In this document: piece by piece, positions 5,162 to 10,984 of the stretch
Layout: every line of letters begins with the position of its first letter
Numbering within the stretch: position 1 is the first letter of the stretch
Origin: an archaeon
GTDB taxonomy: Archaea; Nanobdellota; Nanobdellia; Pacearchaeales; GW2011-AR1
NCBI GenBank assembly: GCA_025453475.1
Contig: JALOQH010000004.1
Span: 1 to 17,656 of the forward strand
Length of the DNA stretch: 17,656 bases
Direction: 5' to 3'
Program-made: the position numbers and the translations under genes
The notes under the pieces: generated by a model
Databases searched by the model: none
Seen by the model: the letters and a program-made list of their open reading frames with translations, nothing else
Told to the model about the DNA's origin: nothing

Positions 5162-5713
5162 ATGGGAATTGAACTTTACATTGGTGCTGATGACTCAAAT
5201 CACGCGGGAACAGAGATAGAGGGAGAGATAGTCCTCACAACATTCTCGTTATTGTATGAAGATTCCATTGTGGGGACTTTCAAGAACTCAAGAGAATATG
5301 CTGCGGCGTTGAGATGGATGAGTCAGTTCCCAGCTCCAGCCCGGGATTACAGATTCACTGTGCTTCTTGAGGAAAAATGGAGGCATAGCGCATTAAATCT
5401 CACGGAGGTTTCTCCTTTGCTCGTAAGGGCGTATCTCAAAGACAACCCTGATCTCAAAGTTGATACACTGAAGCTGTACCTTGATGGATATATGTCTTCA
5501 CAAGGCAAGAGGCATCTGCGCCACGAATTCAGGGATTTGAATCATTTTGTTGTCGACAATTTCATAAAAAAGGGCAGAAACAGGAATGGAAGAATGTCCA
5601 AGAGACCGAGATGCCCGCCCGTAGTGTATATGGCAGATATTTGGGCAAGAATGATGCTTGATCTGAAGTTAAGCGATATCAGACGGCATCCAAAGTTTGT
5701 TTCGCTTCCTTAA
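5162..5713 (+). CDS. Conserved-looking protein, possible RNase H-like fold
   Basis: I do not recognise the family with certainty. The N-terminus has a beta strand ending in acidic residues, IELYIGADDSNHAG (Asp10, Asp11), then a strand EGEIVLTTFS. A later strand TLKLYLDG carries Asp108. Near the C-terminus VVYMADIWARMML places Asp158 at the start of a helix. Three such acidic positions in this order recall RNase H-fold nucleases and DUF3800-like proteins, where the last Asp also precedes a helix. The segment KGRNRNGRMSKRPRCPP (137-153) is strongly basic and could bind nucleic acid. There is no membrane span. The gene is monocistronic and divergent from xerA. The nuclease reading is tentative. 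Confidence 0.7.
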   Translation: MGIELYIGADDSNHAGTEIEGEIVLTTFSLLYEDSIVGTFKNSREYAAALRWMSQFPAPARDYRFTVLLEEKWRHSALNLTEVSPLLVRAYLKDNPDLKVDTLKLYLDGYMSSQGKRHLRHEFRDLNHFVVDNFIKKGRNRNGRMSKRPRCPPVVYMADIWARMMLDLKLSDIRRHPKFVSLP

Positions 5714-5743
5714 ATCCGGGTTAACTTCAATCACAACAAACTT

Positions 5744-5749
5744 TTTAAA
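5744..5749 (+). promoter_or_regulatory. TATA box of the 52-residue gene
   Basis: TTTAAA centred 24.5 nt before the ATG at 5771, within the range seen for the other leaderless genes of the window. Confidence 0.5.
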
Positions 5750-5770
5750 CAAACCAAATCTGAAGTGGCT

Positions 5771-5929
5771 ATGGCATCTGAAAATAAGGTGAAAATGGGG
5801 GTAATTTCCGGAGCATCTCTTGCTTTGAAACTGAAAGCTGAGAACCCAACTTCCCCTGATTCAGAGATTTTACAGCAGATTTCCTATGACATGGATGATC
5901 TTCTTGAGAAAATTGACAAATCAATCTAA
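5771..5929 (+). CDS. Small protein, 52 residues, unknown function
   Basis: The frame MASENKVKMGVISGASLALK through DLLEKIDKSI is uninterrupted and has a properly placed promoter, so a short leaderless mRNA is plausible. The product is soluble: a small alanine/serine stretch around residues 10-20, then an acidic helix (SEILQQISYDMDDLLEKIDK, 31-50) that could serve protein contact. It ends 9 nt inside the end of the convergent gene at 5921. No family is recognised. Support comes from the promoter spacing and sensible codons, not from similarity. Confidence 0.5.
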   Translation: MASENKVKMGVISGASLALKLKAENPTSPDSEILQQISYDMDDLLEKIDKSI

Positions 5930-6211
5930 GATTATCTTCTTCACTTCTTCGCTGTCCATGTAATATCCGTTGTGCCCAGCATTTCCAGGGAAAATCTGCT
6001 CTATGAGCTCAATCGCCCAGCTGTCCATGCCTTTTTCCCTCGCTTTTTCGAGTAGATGCGCCTTGAGGCACCATGTGCAGCAGTGACTACCTGTCTTTTT
6101 AGATATGATTTTGTTTCTCTCAATGAATTCAGCCATTTTCTCGCGGAGAAAAAGCGGAAGCTCGCCTATCAAAACCGTTGCATTCGCGTTGGAGGTTAAT
6201 TTTTTTGTCAT
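5921..6211 (-). CDS. Hypothetical protein with HCCxWC motif, 96 residues
   Basis: Family not recognised. From ATG 6211 the product begins MTKKLTSNANATVLIGELPL, followed by an amphipathic helix LREKMAEFIERNKIISKK and a compact cysteine motif GSHCCTWCLKAH (about residues 42-53), then helices HLLEKAREKGMDSWAIELIEQIF and SEEVKKIILD. The cluster of His and three Cys suggests metal or Fe-S binding or redox chemistry, but there is no second CxxC pair. The frame extends upstream only to a TTG at 6235, so the ATG is preferred; no TATA box is at the standard distance (the nearest AT-rich box is ~30 nt away). It overlaps the 3' end of the 52-residue gene on the opposite strand. Confidence 0.6.
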   Translation of the reverse strand: MTKKLTSNANATVLIGELPLFLREKMAEFIERNKIISKKTGSHCCTWCLKAHLLEKAREKGMDSWAIELIEQIFPGNAGHNGYYMDSEEVKKIILD

Positions 6212-6250
6212 GGTGTTAGAAGATGCAAGAACCAAAAACTTATTTTGGAT

Positions 6251-6355
6251 TTACTTGCAGAGAGAAATAAAACCACAAGCAGGTGTCTTTGTCATCCATG
6301 TATACTTCTTAGTACCATGGACATTCATAGTTCTAGACACGCTCTTGTTTAACAT
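6251..6355 (-). CDS. Candidate small protein, 34 residues
   Basis: This frame starts MLNKSVSRTMNVHGTKKYTW and ends GFISLCK. TTTAAA at 6377-6382 is centred 24.5 nt before the ATG, the same spacing as other leaderless genes here. The product is basic with two cysteines eight residues apart near the C-terminus. No family is recognised. Without the promoter I would not list it; it may be chance. Otherwise the 230-bp stretch 6212-6441 holds only the tRNA-Leu promoter. Confidence 0.3.
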   Translation of the reverse strand: MLNKSVSRTMNVHGTKKYTWMTKTPACGFISLCK

Positions 6356-6410
6356 GGTTTTATTAGAAAAGACTTCTTTAAATATTTTATGCTTTGGGAG
6401 TTTAGCAATC

Positions 6411-6420
6411 TTTATAATAT
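6411..6420 (+). promoter_or_regulatory. TATA box of tRNA-Leu(TAA)
   Basis: TTTATAATAT with the TTTATA core centred at 6413.5, 28.5 nt before the tRNA 5' end, identical to the spacing at tRNA-Arg and tRNA-Gly. Confidence 0.6.
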
Positions 6421-6441
6421 AACTCAGAGATGATATTTTAC

Positions 6442-6572
6442 GTGGGTGTGCCTGAGTGGTTAAAAGGGCAGGACTTAAGATGTCAGTGCTCCGCAAGGAA
6501 CATTCAAGTCTTGGATTTCATAAGAAATCCTGTGGCTTAGTGCCTACCTAGGTTCAAATCCTAGCACCCACA
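6442..6572 (+). tRNA. tRNA-Leu(TAA) with a 47-nt intron
   Basis: Acceptor stem GTGGGTG (6442-6448)/CACCCAC (6565-6571), discriminator A6572. D-stem CCT/AGG, anticodon stem CAGGA (6469-6473)/TCCTG (6528-6532), long variable arm GGC/GCC, T-stem CTAGG/CCTAG. Removing 6480-6526 gives the loop CTTAAGA with anticodon TAA at 6476-6478 followed by G37. No CCA is encoded. The D- and T-arms are nearly the same as in tRNA-Leu at 2263, as expected for isoacceptors read by one leucyl-tRNA synthetase. Confidence 0.93.
6480..6526 (+). other. BHB intron of tRNA-Leu(TAA), position 37/38
   Basis: The bulge-helix-bulge geometry is seen directly: exon CTTA (6474-6477) pairs with intron TAAG (6521-6524). The flanking 3-nt bulges are AGA and AAA, with cuts after their second bases giving exon ends G6479 and A6527. 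Inside the intron TCC-GCAA-GGA forms a small GNRA-loop hairpin. The helix directly inside the first bulge is weak (TG/CA only). Confidence 0.8.
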
Positions 6573-6655
6573 TTTATGCTCACCGCAGCGAGAAAGCCCG
6601 CAATCGCAATGAGGAGCTTCGCAGCAAGAGTGAGTCATAAACAGTTAATGTTAAA

Positions 6656-7159
6656 ATGGCAAAAGAGAGACCAAAAAGACAAGCGACATTGTGCATAATA
6701 CTTGACAGAGCGGGAGATAGAATCCTGCTTGCAATGAAGAAAGCTGGATTTGGAAAAGGCAAATACAACGGTTTTGGCGGAAAGCTGCTTGACGGAGAGA
6801 CAATTGAAGAGGCAGCGGTCCGGGAATTGAAGGAAGAGTCCAATCTCGCTGCAGCTGTCAGCGACTTGGAGAAAGTAGGAGAGTTTGATTTTTATTTCCC
6901 GCACAAGCCAGAGTTCAACCAGACAGTCCATGTTTATCTTATTGAAAATTATCAGGGAGAGCCTGAAGAAACCAATGAAATGGCATACGAATGGTTTAAT
7001 CTTGGAGAGATACCTTATTCAAGGATGTGGGATGATGACAAATACTGGCTGCCTCTTGTTCTTCAGGGCAAGAAACTTGCTGCCAGCTTCACATTCAGAA
7101 ATGAAAACAATGAGAACCTTGTTGAGCATAAGGACATAAAAGAACTTTCTGGCTTCTAA
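6656..7159 (+). CDS. MTH1-like Nudix hydrolase (oxidised purine nucleotide pyrophosphatase)
   Basis: Nudix enzymes of the MutT/MTH1 group cleave oxidised (d)NTPs such as 8-oxo-dGTP to monophosphates and so keep them out of DNA. The Nudix box runs from Gly42 to Leu64: GKLLDGE, then RELKEESNL, with metal ligands Glu57, Glu60 and Glu61. The usual glycine near the end of the box is Asn63. The resemblance to animal MTH1 goes beyond the box: GFGKGKYNGFGGK before it, and the substrate-pocket segment WFNLGEIPYSRMWDDDKYW (113-131), whose Trp-Asp-Asp matches the MTH1 base-recognition residues. Length 167 compares with ~156 in MTH1. It starts 83 nt after tRNA-Leu. I see no TATA box at the standard distance, so read-through or a weak promoter is possible. 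Confidence 0.92.
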   Translation: MAKERPKRQATLCIILDRAGDRILLAMKKAGFGKGKYNGFGGKLLDGETIEEAAVRELKEESNLAAAVSDLEKVGEFDFYFPHKPEFNQTVHVYLIENYQGEPEETNEMAYEWFNLGEIPYSRMWDDDKYWLPLVLQGKKLAASFTFRNENNENLVEHKDIKELSGF

Positions 7160-7168
7160 AGAGATAAT

Positions 7169-7174
7169 TTTAAA
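7169..7174 (+). promoter_or_regulatory. TATA box of tRNA-Arg
   Basis: TTTAAA centred at 7171.5, 28.5 nt before the tRNA 5' end at 7200. Confidence 0.6.
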
Positions 7175-7199
7175 ACTCTTAAATCGCTTAATTGGGCAT

Positions 7200-7274
7200 G
7201 CTCCTGTAGCTCAGCCTGGATAGAGCGATTCCCTCCTAAGGCATAGGTCCCAGGTTCAAATCCTGGCAGGAGCG
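7200..7274 (+). tRNA. tRNA-Arg(CCT)
   Basis: Acceptor stem GCTCCTG/CAGGAGC (7200-7206 with 7267-7273), discriminator G7274, D-stem GCTC/GAGC, anticodon loop CTCCTAA with anticodon CCT at 7235-7237 and A37, 5-nt variable loop, T-stem CCAGG/CCTGG. It reads AGG. The anticodon stem ATTCC/GGCAT has one T-C mismatch at pair 29-41, which may be real or a sequencing error. No intron and no encoded CCA. Its end is 1 nt from the stop codon of the methyltransferase on the minus strand. Confidence 0.9.
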
Positions 7275-7275
7275 T

Positions 7276-7893
7276 TTATTTTCTAATTATTGCAGAAACA
7301 ATCCGCCTTTCCAATTTCCTGTTGAGCCTTATGGGGCGAAGATTTTTTTCCGATATTCTTATGCTGCTGAATGATTTGAAAAGGGATTCCAATTCTTTTT
7401 TCATGAAGAAATGGCAGATTAATCCGTCATTTCTCTCGAAAGTATGAGATTCTATGTTTTTTATGCCTTCTTTTTCCCTGAAGTCGCCGACTGCGAAATC
7501 TTCGAAAAGAATTGCGCCATTTGGTTTAAGGGCACTGCGCATCTTAGAGATTGCTTCTTTTCTCTCTTTCTCAAGAAGATTGTCAAGAACATAGTAACAA
7601 ATGATAACATCAAACTCCTCGTTGAAGGAAATCTGGGTTACATCTGCCTTCAGGAAGGTTATGCCTTGGGAGGGTATTGAATCTTTAACCCGAGATATGG
7701 CTTCCTGAGAGAAATCAACTGCTGTAACTGATTTTGGAGATTGTTTTAATATTGAGATGAGGGTTTTTCCATTGCCAACGCCAAGCTCGAGAACTGCTTT
7801 TCCCTTCAGGATGTTCGGCAGACTAATTGACTCTTTTTTCCAGCGCAGGTTTTTATGATAGAGCTTATCCCAGACAGATTCTTGGCTTTCCAT
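7276..7893 (-). CDS. Class I SAM-dependent methyltransferase
   Basis: A Rossmann-fold methyltransferase of 205 residues with unknown acceptor. Motif I is VLELGVGNGKT (34-44), motif II has the acidic Asp60 in VTAVDFSQEAI, the adenine-binding region is LKADV (81-85), motif IV FDVIICYYVLDNL (94-106) and the later strand LKPNGAILFEDF (122-133). The C-terminal part (HTFERNDGLICHFFMKKELESLF) resembles small-molecule methyltransferases of the Methyltransf_11/25 type, so a lipid or metabolite substrate is more likely than DNA. The frame extends upstream only to a TTG at 7956. ATG 7893 is chosen because it lies 24.5 nt from the palindromic TTTAAA at 7915-7920, which also serves the divergent FecR operon. 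Confidence 0.88.
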   Translation of the reverse strand: MESQESVWDKLYHKNLRWKKESISLPNILKGKAVLELGVGNGKTLISILKQSPKSVTAVDFSQEAISRVKDSIPSQGITFLKADVTQISFNEEFDVIICYYVLDNLLEKERKEAISKMRSALKPNGAILFEDFAVGDFREKEGIKNIESHTFERNDGLICHFFMKKELESLFKSFSSIRISEKNLRPIRLNRKLERRIVSAIIRK

Positions 7894-7914
7894 GCTTGTA
7901 TCCTGTTGATTAGG

Positions 7915-7920
7915 TTTAAA
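7915..7920. promoter_or_regulatory. Shared bidirectional TATA box
   Basis: A single TTTAAA is centred at 7917.5. It is 24.5 nt from the methyltransferase ATG on the minus strand and 26.5 nt from the fecR-like ATG on the plus strand. The starts are only 50 bp apart, so the two leaderless genes probably compete for one TBP site. A second AT-rich box at 7934-7940 is too near the plus-strand ATG to act for it. Confidence 0.55.
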
Positions 7921-7943
7921 TAATAAACTGCTCTTATAAAAAT

Positions 7944-8795
7944 ATGTCAAAGACAAAGAGAAAGGTTCTAATCACCTTTGGAATTATTGCTGCCGCGGTT
8001 CTTGTTGTGGCAATTGCAGGGTATTGGATGGTTACTTCATCTCCGACTGTAAGTGCACAGCTCCATGTTGAATCTGGAAGCGTTTTGGTGAATGACGCTC
8101 TTGTAAAAGCAGATATGGAGCTAAATGAAGGAGATTCTATTGAAACAAGGGAAAACAGCGAGGCAACAGTGATATTATACGAGAGTGTCATAGTCAGCCT
8201 GGATGAAAGCACAAAAATAACCCTGAGTGATTTGGCGAAAGAGCATCCAAAAATTACACAGGAAAGCGGGAGCACATGGAATAAGTTCACTAAATTGCTG
8301 GGAATGCAGCAGTATAGCATAGACTACGGAAATAGTGTTGCCTCGGTAAGGGGAACTGCTTTTGGATTAAGAAGGAACAGAATAATTGGCGGAGAGGGCG
8401 AAGTGGATTATCTGATTGATGGAATTAAATACAGAGTAAGAAGAAACAGGGTTGTTGAGAATTTAGGCAACGGAACAAATGAGAGAAATGCCACGGAAAA
8501 TGAGACGAATGAGATAAGAATGCAGAACGAAAGAACAATCAGGATATTGAAGATTATGAGAGAGAATGAGATGCAGAAGCATCCCAGAATAATTGAGATG
8601 ATAAAATCCCAAGCCAATCTTACAGACAGCGGAATAAGAGAGATGCTTGAAGAGGCGGATGACGGCAAAGTCGATATAGACGAGGCGGTCAGAAAATCCC
8701 CGATTGATATAGAATCAGTACACAGAGTTGCCGAAATAACCAAGAGAATAAGGGAATTAAAGCTGGAGATGGCAGGCAATATAACTAATGGCTAA
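7944..8795 (+). CDS. FecR-domain membrane-anchored protein
   Basis: A short basic N-terminus (MSKTKRK) is followed by a single membrane helix (residues ~8-30), with the rest presumably outside. Residues ~39-170 match the FecR domain: LHVESGSVLVND, MELNEGDSIETRENSEATVIL, VSLDESTKITL and the family signature GNSVASVRGTAFGL (129-142). FecR domains act in envelope signalling, in some bacteria with sigma factors and elsewhere as beta-rich extracytoplasmic modules. The C-terminal 100 residues are charged and helical, with N-glycosylation sequons (NGT, NAT, NET, NLT, NIT). The gene overlaps the start of the CHASE2-cyclase by 8 nt, so the two are made together and the FecR protein is a candidate partner of the CHASE2 domain. 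No TonB receptor or sigma factor is near. Confidence 0.88.
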   Translation: MSKTKRKVLITFGIIAAAVLVVAIAGYWMVTSSPTVSAQLHVESGSVLVNDALVKADMELNEGDSIETRENSEATVILYESVIVSLDESTKITLSDLAKEHPKITQESGSTWNKFTKLLGMQQYSIDYGNSVASVRGTAFGLRRNRIIGGEGEVDYLIDGIKYRVRRNRVVENLGNGTNERNATENETNEIRMQNERTIRILKIMRENEMQKHPRIIEMIKSQANLTDSGIREMLEEADDGKVDIDEAVRKSPIDIESVHRVAEITKRIRELKLEMAGNITNG

Positions 8796-10443
8796 GAGAT
8801 TTGATAAACTGACCATTCTGATATTCTCCGCCCTGTTTGTTTTATTTCTTGTGCTTATCTCCCTAAATTCTTTTTCTTATATCAAATCAGGCATAAGCGA
8901 CAAGATGCTCGAAGAGAAAAAACCTCTGGAGAATATAGTTATCATAAAGATAGATGACGACAGCATTAATAAAATCGGAAGATGGCCATGGGACAGGGAT
9001 GTTTTTGCGAGGCTGATTGAGAAAACAAAGGATGCGAAGGTCGTGGGGATAGATGTCTCATTCTTTGAGGCAAGTTCGAATGATTCCCCGCTTGAAAAAG
9101 CACTTTCTGAGAGAGATAATGTGATTCTCGCATCAGAAATCAATTACGGCAAAGCCTACAAGCCCATATTCAACACAACAACCGGATATGTAAACCTGGT
9201 AACAGATTACGACGGCGTGACGAGAAGAGTCAGCACAGAGCTTTCCGATGAAATGCTTCCGTTTGCATTTGAGATTTACAAAACAGGATGGGAGAGTTCT
9301 GCTGAATTTGAGAGAAGAACATATCTGATAAACTTTGCATCGTTCAAAAACAAGGGGTTGAGCGCGCATGAGGTTCTCGCGGCGGAATATGACTTCAAGA
9401 ATAAGATTGTATTGATTGGCGCGACAGCCCCGAATCTGCATGATAATTACTTTGTTCCAACCTCGCAGGGACTGGCGATGGGCGGGGTTGAGATACACGG
9501 AAGCGTACTGCAAAACCTGATTCTTGAAGATTTTCTTAAGAGCCAGAGCAGATTAAGCGTGATATTTCTTGTGCTTGTTCTCGGAATGCTGGGAATGTTT
9601 GTTCTTTCAAGAGTTAAAATCATCTATTCTATTCCGGTGGTTCTGCTTATTCTGGTAGGATATTCCATTCTGGCGATTCTTGCTGTCTCCCATTACAATT
9701 ACCTTATGGACATGTTTTTCGTGCCATTGTCCCTGATTCTTTTCACTGGAGCTGGAATGGGCATGAATTATATGGAAGAGAGAAAACAGAACAAATACCT
9801 GACAGATGCGTTCGGCAAATATGTAAGCCGGGATTTAGTTAATGAGATTGTGAGCAGAAGGCAGGAGCTGAAATTAGGGGGAAGCAAGAGGGAGATTACT
9901 GTGTTTTTCAGCGACATAAGAGACTTCACGCCTCTGAGCGAGAAACTCTCTCCAGAAGAGCTTGTCTCTCTGGTTAATGAGTATATGACTGAGATGACAA
10001 AAGTAATCCTGAAGCATAATGGCACTGTTGACAAGTTTGTTGGAGATGCGATAATGGCTATCTGGAATGCGCCGCTGGAGGAGAAACAGCATGCGCTGCT
10101 TGCATGCCAGAGCGCTGTTGAGCAGATAAAGGTGCTGGGTAGACTGAACAAAAAGTGGGCAAAGAAGAAGATTAATGTAAGAATCGGCTGCGGAATAAAC
10201 ACCGGAGAGGCTATTATCGGCAATATGGGCAGTGAAGACCGGTTTGATTATACTGCAATAGGGGACAATGTCAATCTGGCTTCAAGATTGGAAGAGCTGA
10301 CCAAAGAGCATGCTGCAAAGATAATTGTGGCTGAATCAACGTATCTTCTTGTCAAGAACAAGTTCAAATTCAGGAGACTTGGAAGCGTAAAAGTAAAAGG
10401 CAAGAATAAGCCTGTTAACGCCTATGAGCTTGTTGTTGAGTAA
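8788..10443 (+). CDS. CHASE2-domain class III adenylyl cyclase
   Basis: Membrane-bound cyclase making cAMP from ATP. Order: TM helix (9-28); extracytoplasmic CHASE2 domain (~40-250, with VVIIKIDDDSINKIGRWPWDRDVFA-like start, VVGIDVSFFE, KIVLIGATAPNLHDNYFVP and GVEIHGSVLQNLI); three TM helices (~257-274, 279-300, 306-327); catalytic domain (~365-551). All class III residues are present: metal ligands Asp376 (FFSDIRDFT) and Asp420 (FVGDAIMAIW), adenine-selecting Lys416 and Thr489 (DYTAIGD), and Asn496/Arg500 (NLASR). The Lys/Thr pair is that of class IIIb adenylyl, not guanylyl, cyclases. The catalytic centre is made by a homodimer. It overlaps the FecR gene by 8 nt, which suggests a sensing unit at the envelope. 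The architecture is common in bacteria and unexpected in an archaeal genome; transfer is likely. Confidence 0.95.
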   Translation: MAKRFDKLTILIFSALFVLFLVLISLNSFSYIKSGISDKMLEEKKPLENIVIIKIDDDSINKIGRWPWDRDVFARLIEKTKDAKVVGIDVSFFEASSNDSPLEKALSERDNVILASEINYGKAYKPIFNTTTGYVNLVTDYDGVTRRVSTELSDEMLPFAFEIYKTGWESSAEFERRTYLINFASFKNKGLSAHEVLAAEYDFKNKIVLIGATAPNLHDNYFVPTSQGLAMGGVEIHGSVLQNLILEDFLKSQSRLSVIFLVLVLGMLGMFVLSRVKIIYSIPVVLLILVGYSILAILAVSHYNYLMDMFFVPLSLILFTGAGMGMNYMEERKQNKYLTDAFGKYVSRDLVNEIVSRRQELKLGGSKREITVFFSDIRDFTPLSEKLSPEELVSLVNEYMTEMTKVILKHNGTVDKFVGDAIMAIWNAPLEEKQHALLACQSAVEQIKVLGRLNKKWAKKKINVRIGCGINTGEAIIGNMGSEDRFDYTAIGDNVNLASRLEELTKEHAAKIIVAESTYLLVKNKFKFRRLGSVKVKGKNKPVNAYELVVE

Positions 10444-10465
10444 TTACTCAGGGATTACAACCTCT

Positions 10466-10471
10466 TTTATA
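10466..10471 (+). promoter_or_regulatory. TATA box of the HNH gene
   Basis: TTTATA centred at 10468.5 is 24.5 nt before ATG 10493 but only 9.5 nt before ATG 10478, so it selects the shorter start. Confidence 0.45.
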
Positions 10472-10492
10472 GGTTAGATGCCCCATAAAACT

Positions 10493-10828
10493 ATGCCGAT
10501 ATTGGATCCTGAAAAGCGAAGCGAATGCAGAAAAAGATGGTATTCTAAAAATAAAAAGTCTGTTATTAATCATGTAAAAGAGAGAAAACTAAAAATTAGA
10601 AAGTGGCTTGAAGAATACAAAGAGGGCTTGAAATGCTCAAGATGTTCTGAAAATCACCCTGCTACAATTGATTTTCATCATAAAAATAAATCCAAAAAAG
10701 AACAAGAAATTTCTTATCTTGCCTGGTTTGGGTATTCTATAAAAAGAATAAAAAGAGAAATCGAAAAATGCGAGATATTGTGTGCAAATTGTCATAGAAA
10801 GGCGCATTATAAAAATAACAAACTTTAA
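10493..10828 (+). CDS. Small HNH-type nuclease-like protein
   Basis: 111 residues from ATG 10493. The N-terminal part (DPEKRSECRKRWYSKNKKSV) is basic and resembles the DNA-contacting arm of small HNH proteins. The beta-beta-alpha metal module has zinc pairs Cys48-x2-Cys51 and Cys97-x2-Cys100, the catalytic segment DFHHKN (His62/His63) and CANCHRKAH ending at His105. It belongs to the HNH/ENDO VII-like superfamily; substrate unknown. It stands alone, without a methyltransferase or intron that would make it a restriction or homing enzyme. Codons are markedly more A/T-rich than in the neighbouring cyclase and secF, suggesting recent acquisition. An in-frame ATG at 10478 is an alternative start. 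Confidence 0.85.
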   Translation: MPILDPEKRSECRKRWYSKNKKSVINHVKERKLKIRKWLEEYKEGLKCSRCSENHPATIDFHHKNKSKKEQEISYLAWFGYSIKRIKREIEKCEILCANCHRKAHYKNNKL

Positions 10829-10829
10829 A
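10824..10829 (+). promoter_or_regulatory. TATA box of tRNA-Gly
   Basis: TTTAAA centred at 10826.5, 28.5 nt before the tRNA 5' end. It overlaps the stop codon of the HNH gene (10826-10828), so the spacing between the two genes is minimal. Confidence 0.6.
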
Positions 10830-10854
10830 ACTACTTTATTGATAGTATTTTTAA

Positions 10855-10946
10855 GCGTGGTTAGTTAAATGGCAGAACAGCTGGTTTCCAAGCATTAGTT
10901 GATGCGAAATTACCAGCGGACACGGGTTCGATTCCCGTACCGCGCA
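10855..10946 (+). tRNA. tRNA-Gly(TCC) with a 21-nt intron
   Basis: Acceptor stem GCGTGGT (10855-10861)/ACCGCGC (10939-10945) with one T-G pair, discriminator A10946. D-stem GTT/AAC, anticodon stem GCTGG (10880-10884)/CCAGC (10913-10917), T-stem ACGGG/CCCGT. After removal of 10891-10911 the loop is TTTCCAA with anticodon TCC (10887-10889). No CCA is encoded. Confidence 0.92.
10891..10911 (+). other. Minimal 21-nt BHB intron of tRNA-Gly, position 37/38
   Basis: Exon TTTC (10885-10888) pairs with intron GAAA (10906-10909). The 3-nt bulges are CAA and TTA, cut after their second bases. The inner helix GCAT (10892-10895)/ATGC (10902-10905) with a 6-nt loop makes up almost the whole intron. All parts of the canonical motif are present. 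Confidence 0.88.
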
Positions 10947-10955
10947 TTGATTAAG

Positions 10956-10961
10956 TTTAAA
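10956..10961 (+). promoter_or_regulatory. TATA box of secF
   Basis: TTTAAA centred 26.5 nt before the secF ATG at 10985; a leaderless mRNA is expected. Confidence 0.6.
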
Positions 10962-10984
10962 ACCACTTAATTTGATAGAATAAC

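Noticed and set aside
6105..6422. Hydrophobic 105-residue frame on the plus strand
   Set aside because: Overlaps the gene at 5921-6211 on the other strand, has no promoter, and ends in the tRNA-Leu TATA box.
6573..6655. Possible small RNA between tRNA-Leu(TAA) and the Nudix gene (CTCAC...GTGAG arms, repeated CGCAGC)
   Set aside because: Arms are only 5 bp, inner pairing is broken, and no box C/D or H/ACA motif is visible; not enough support.
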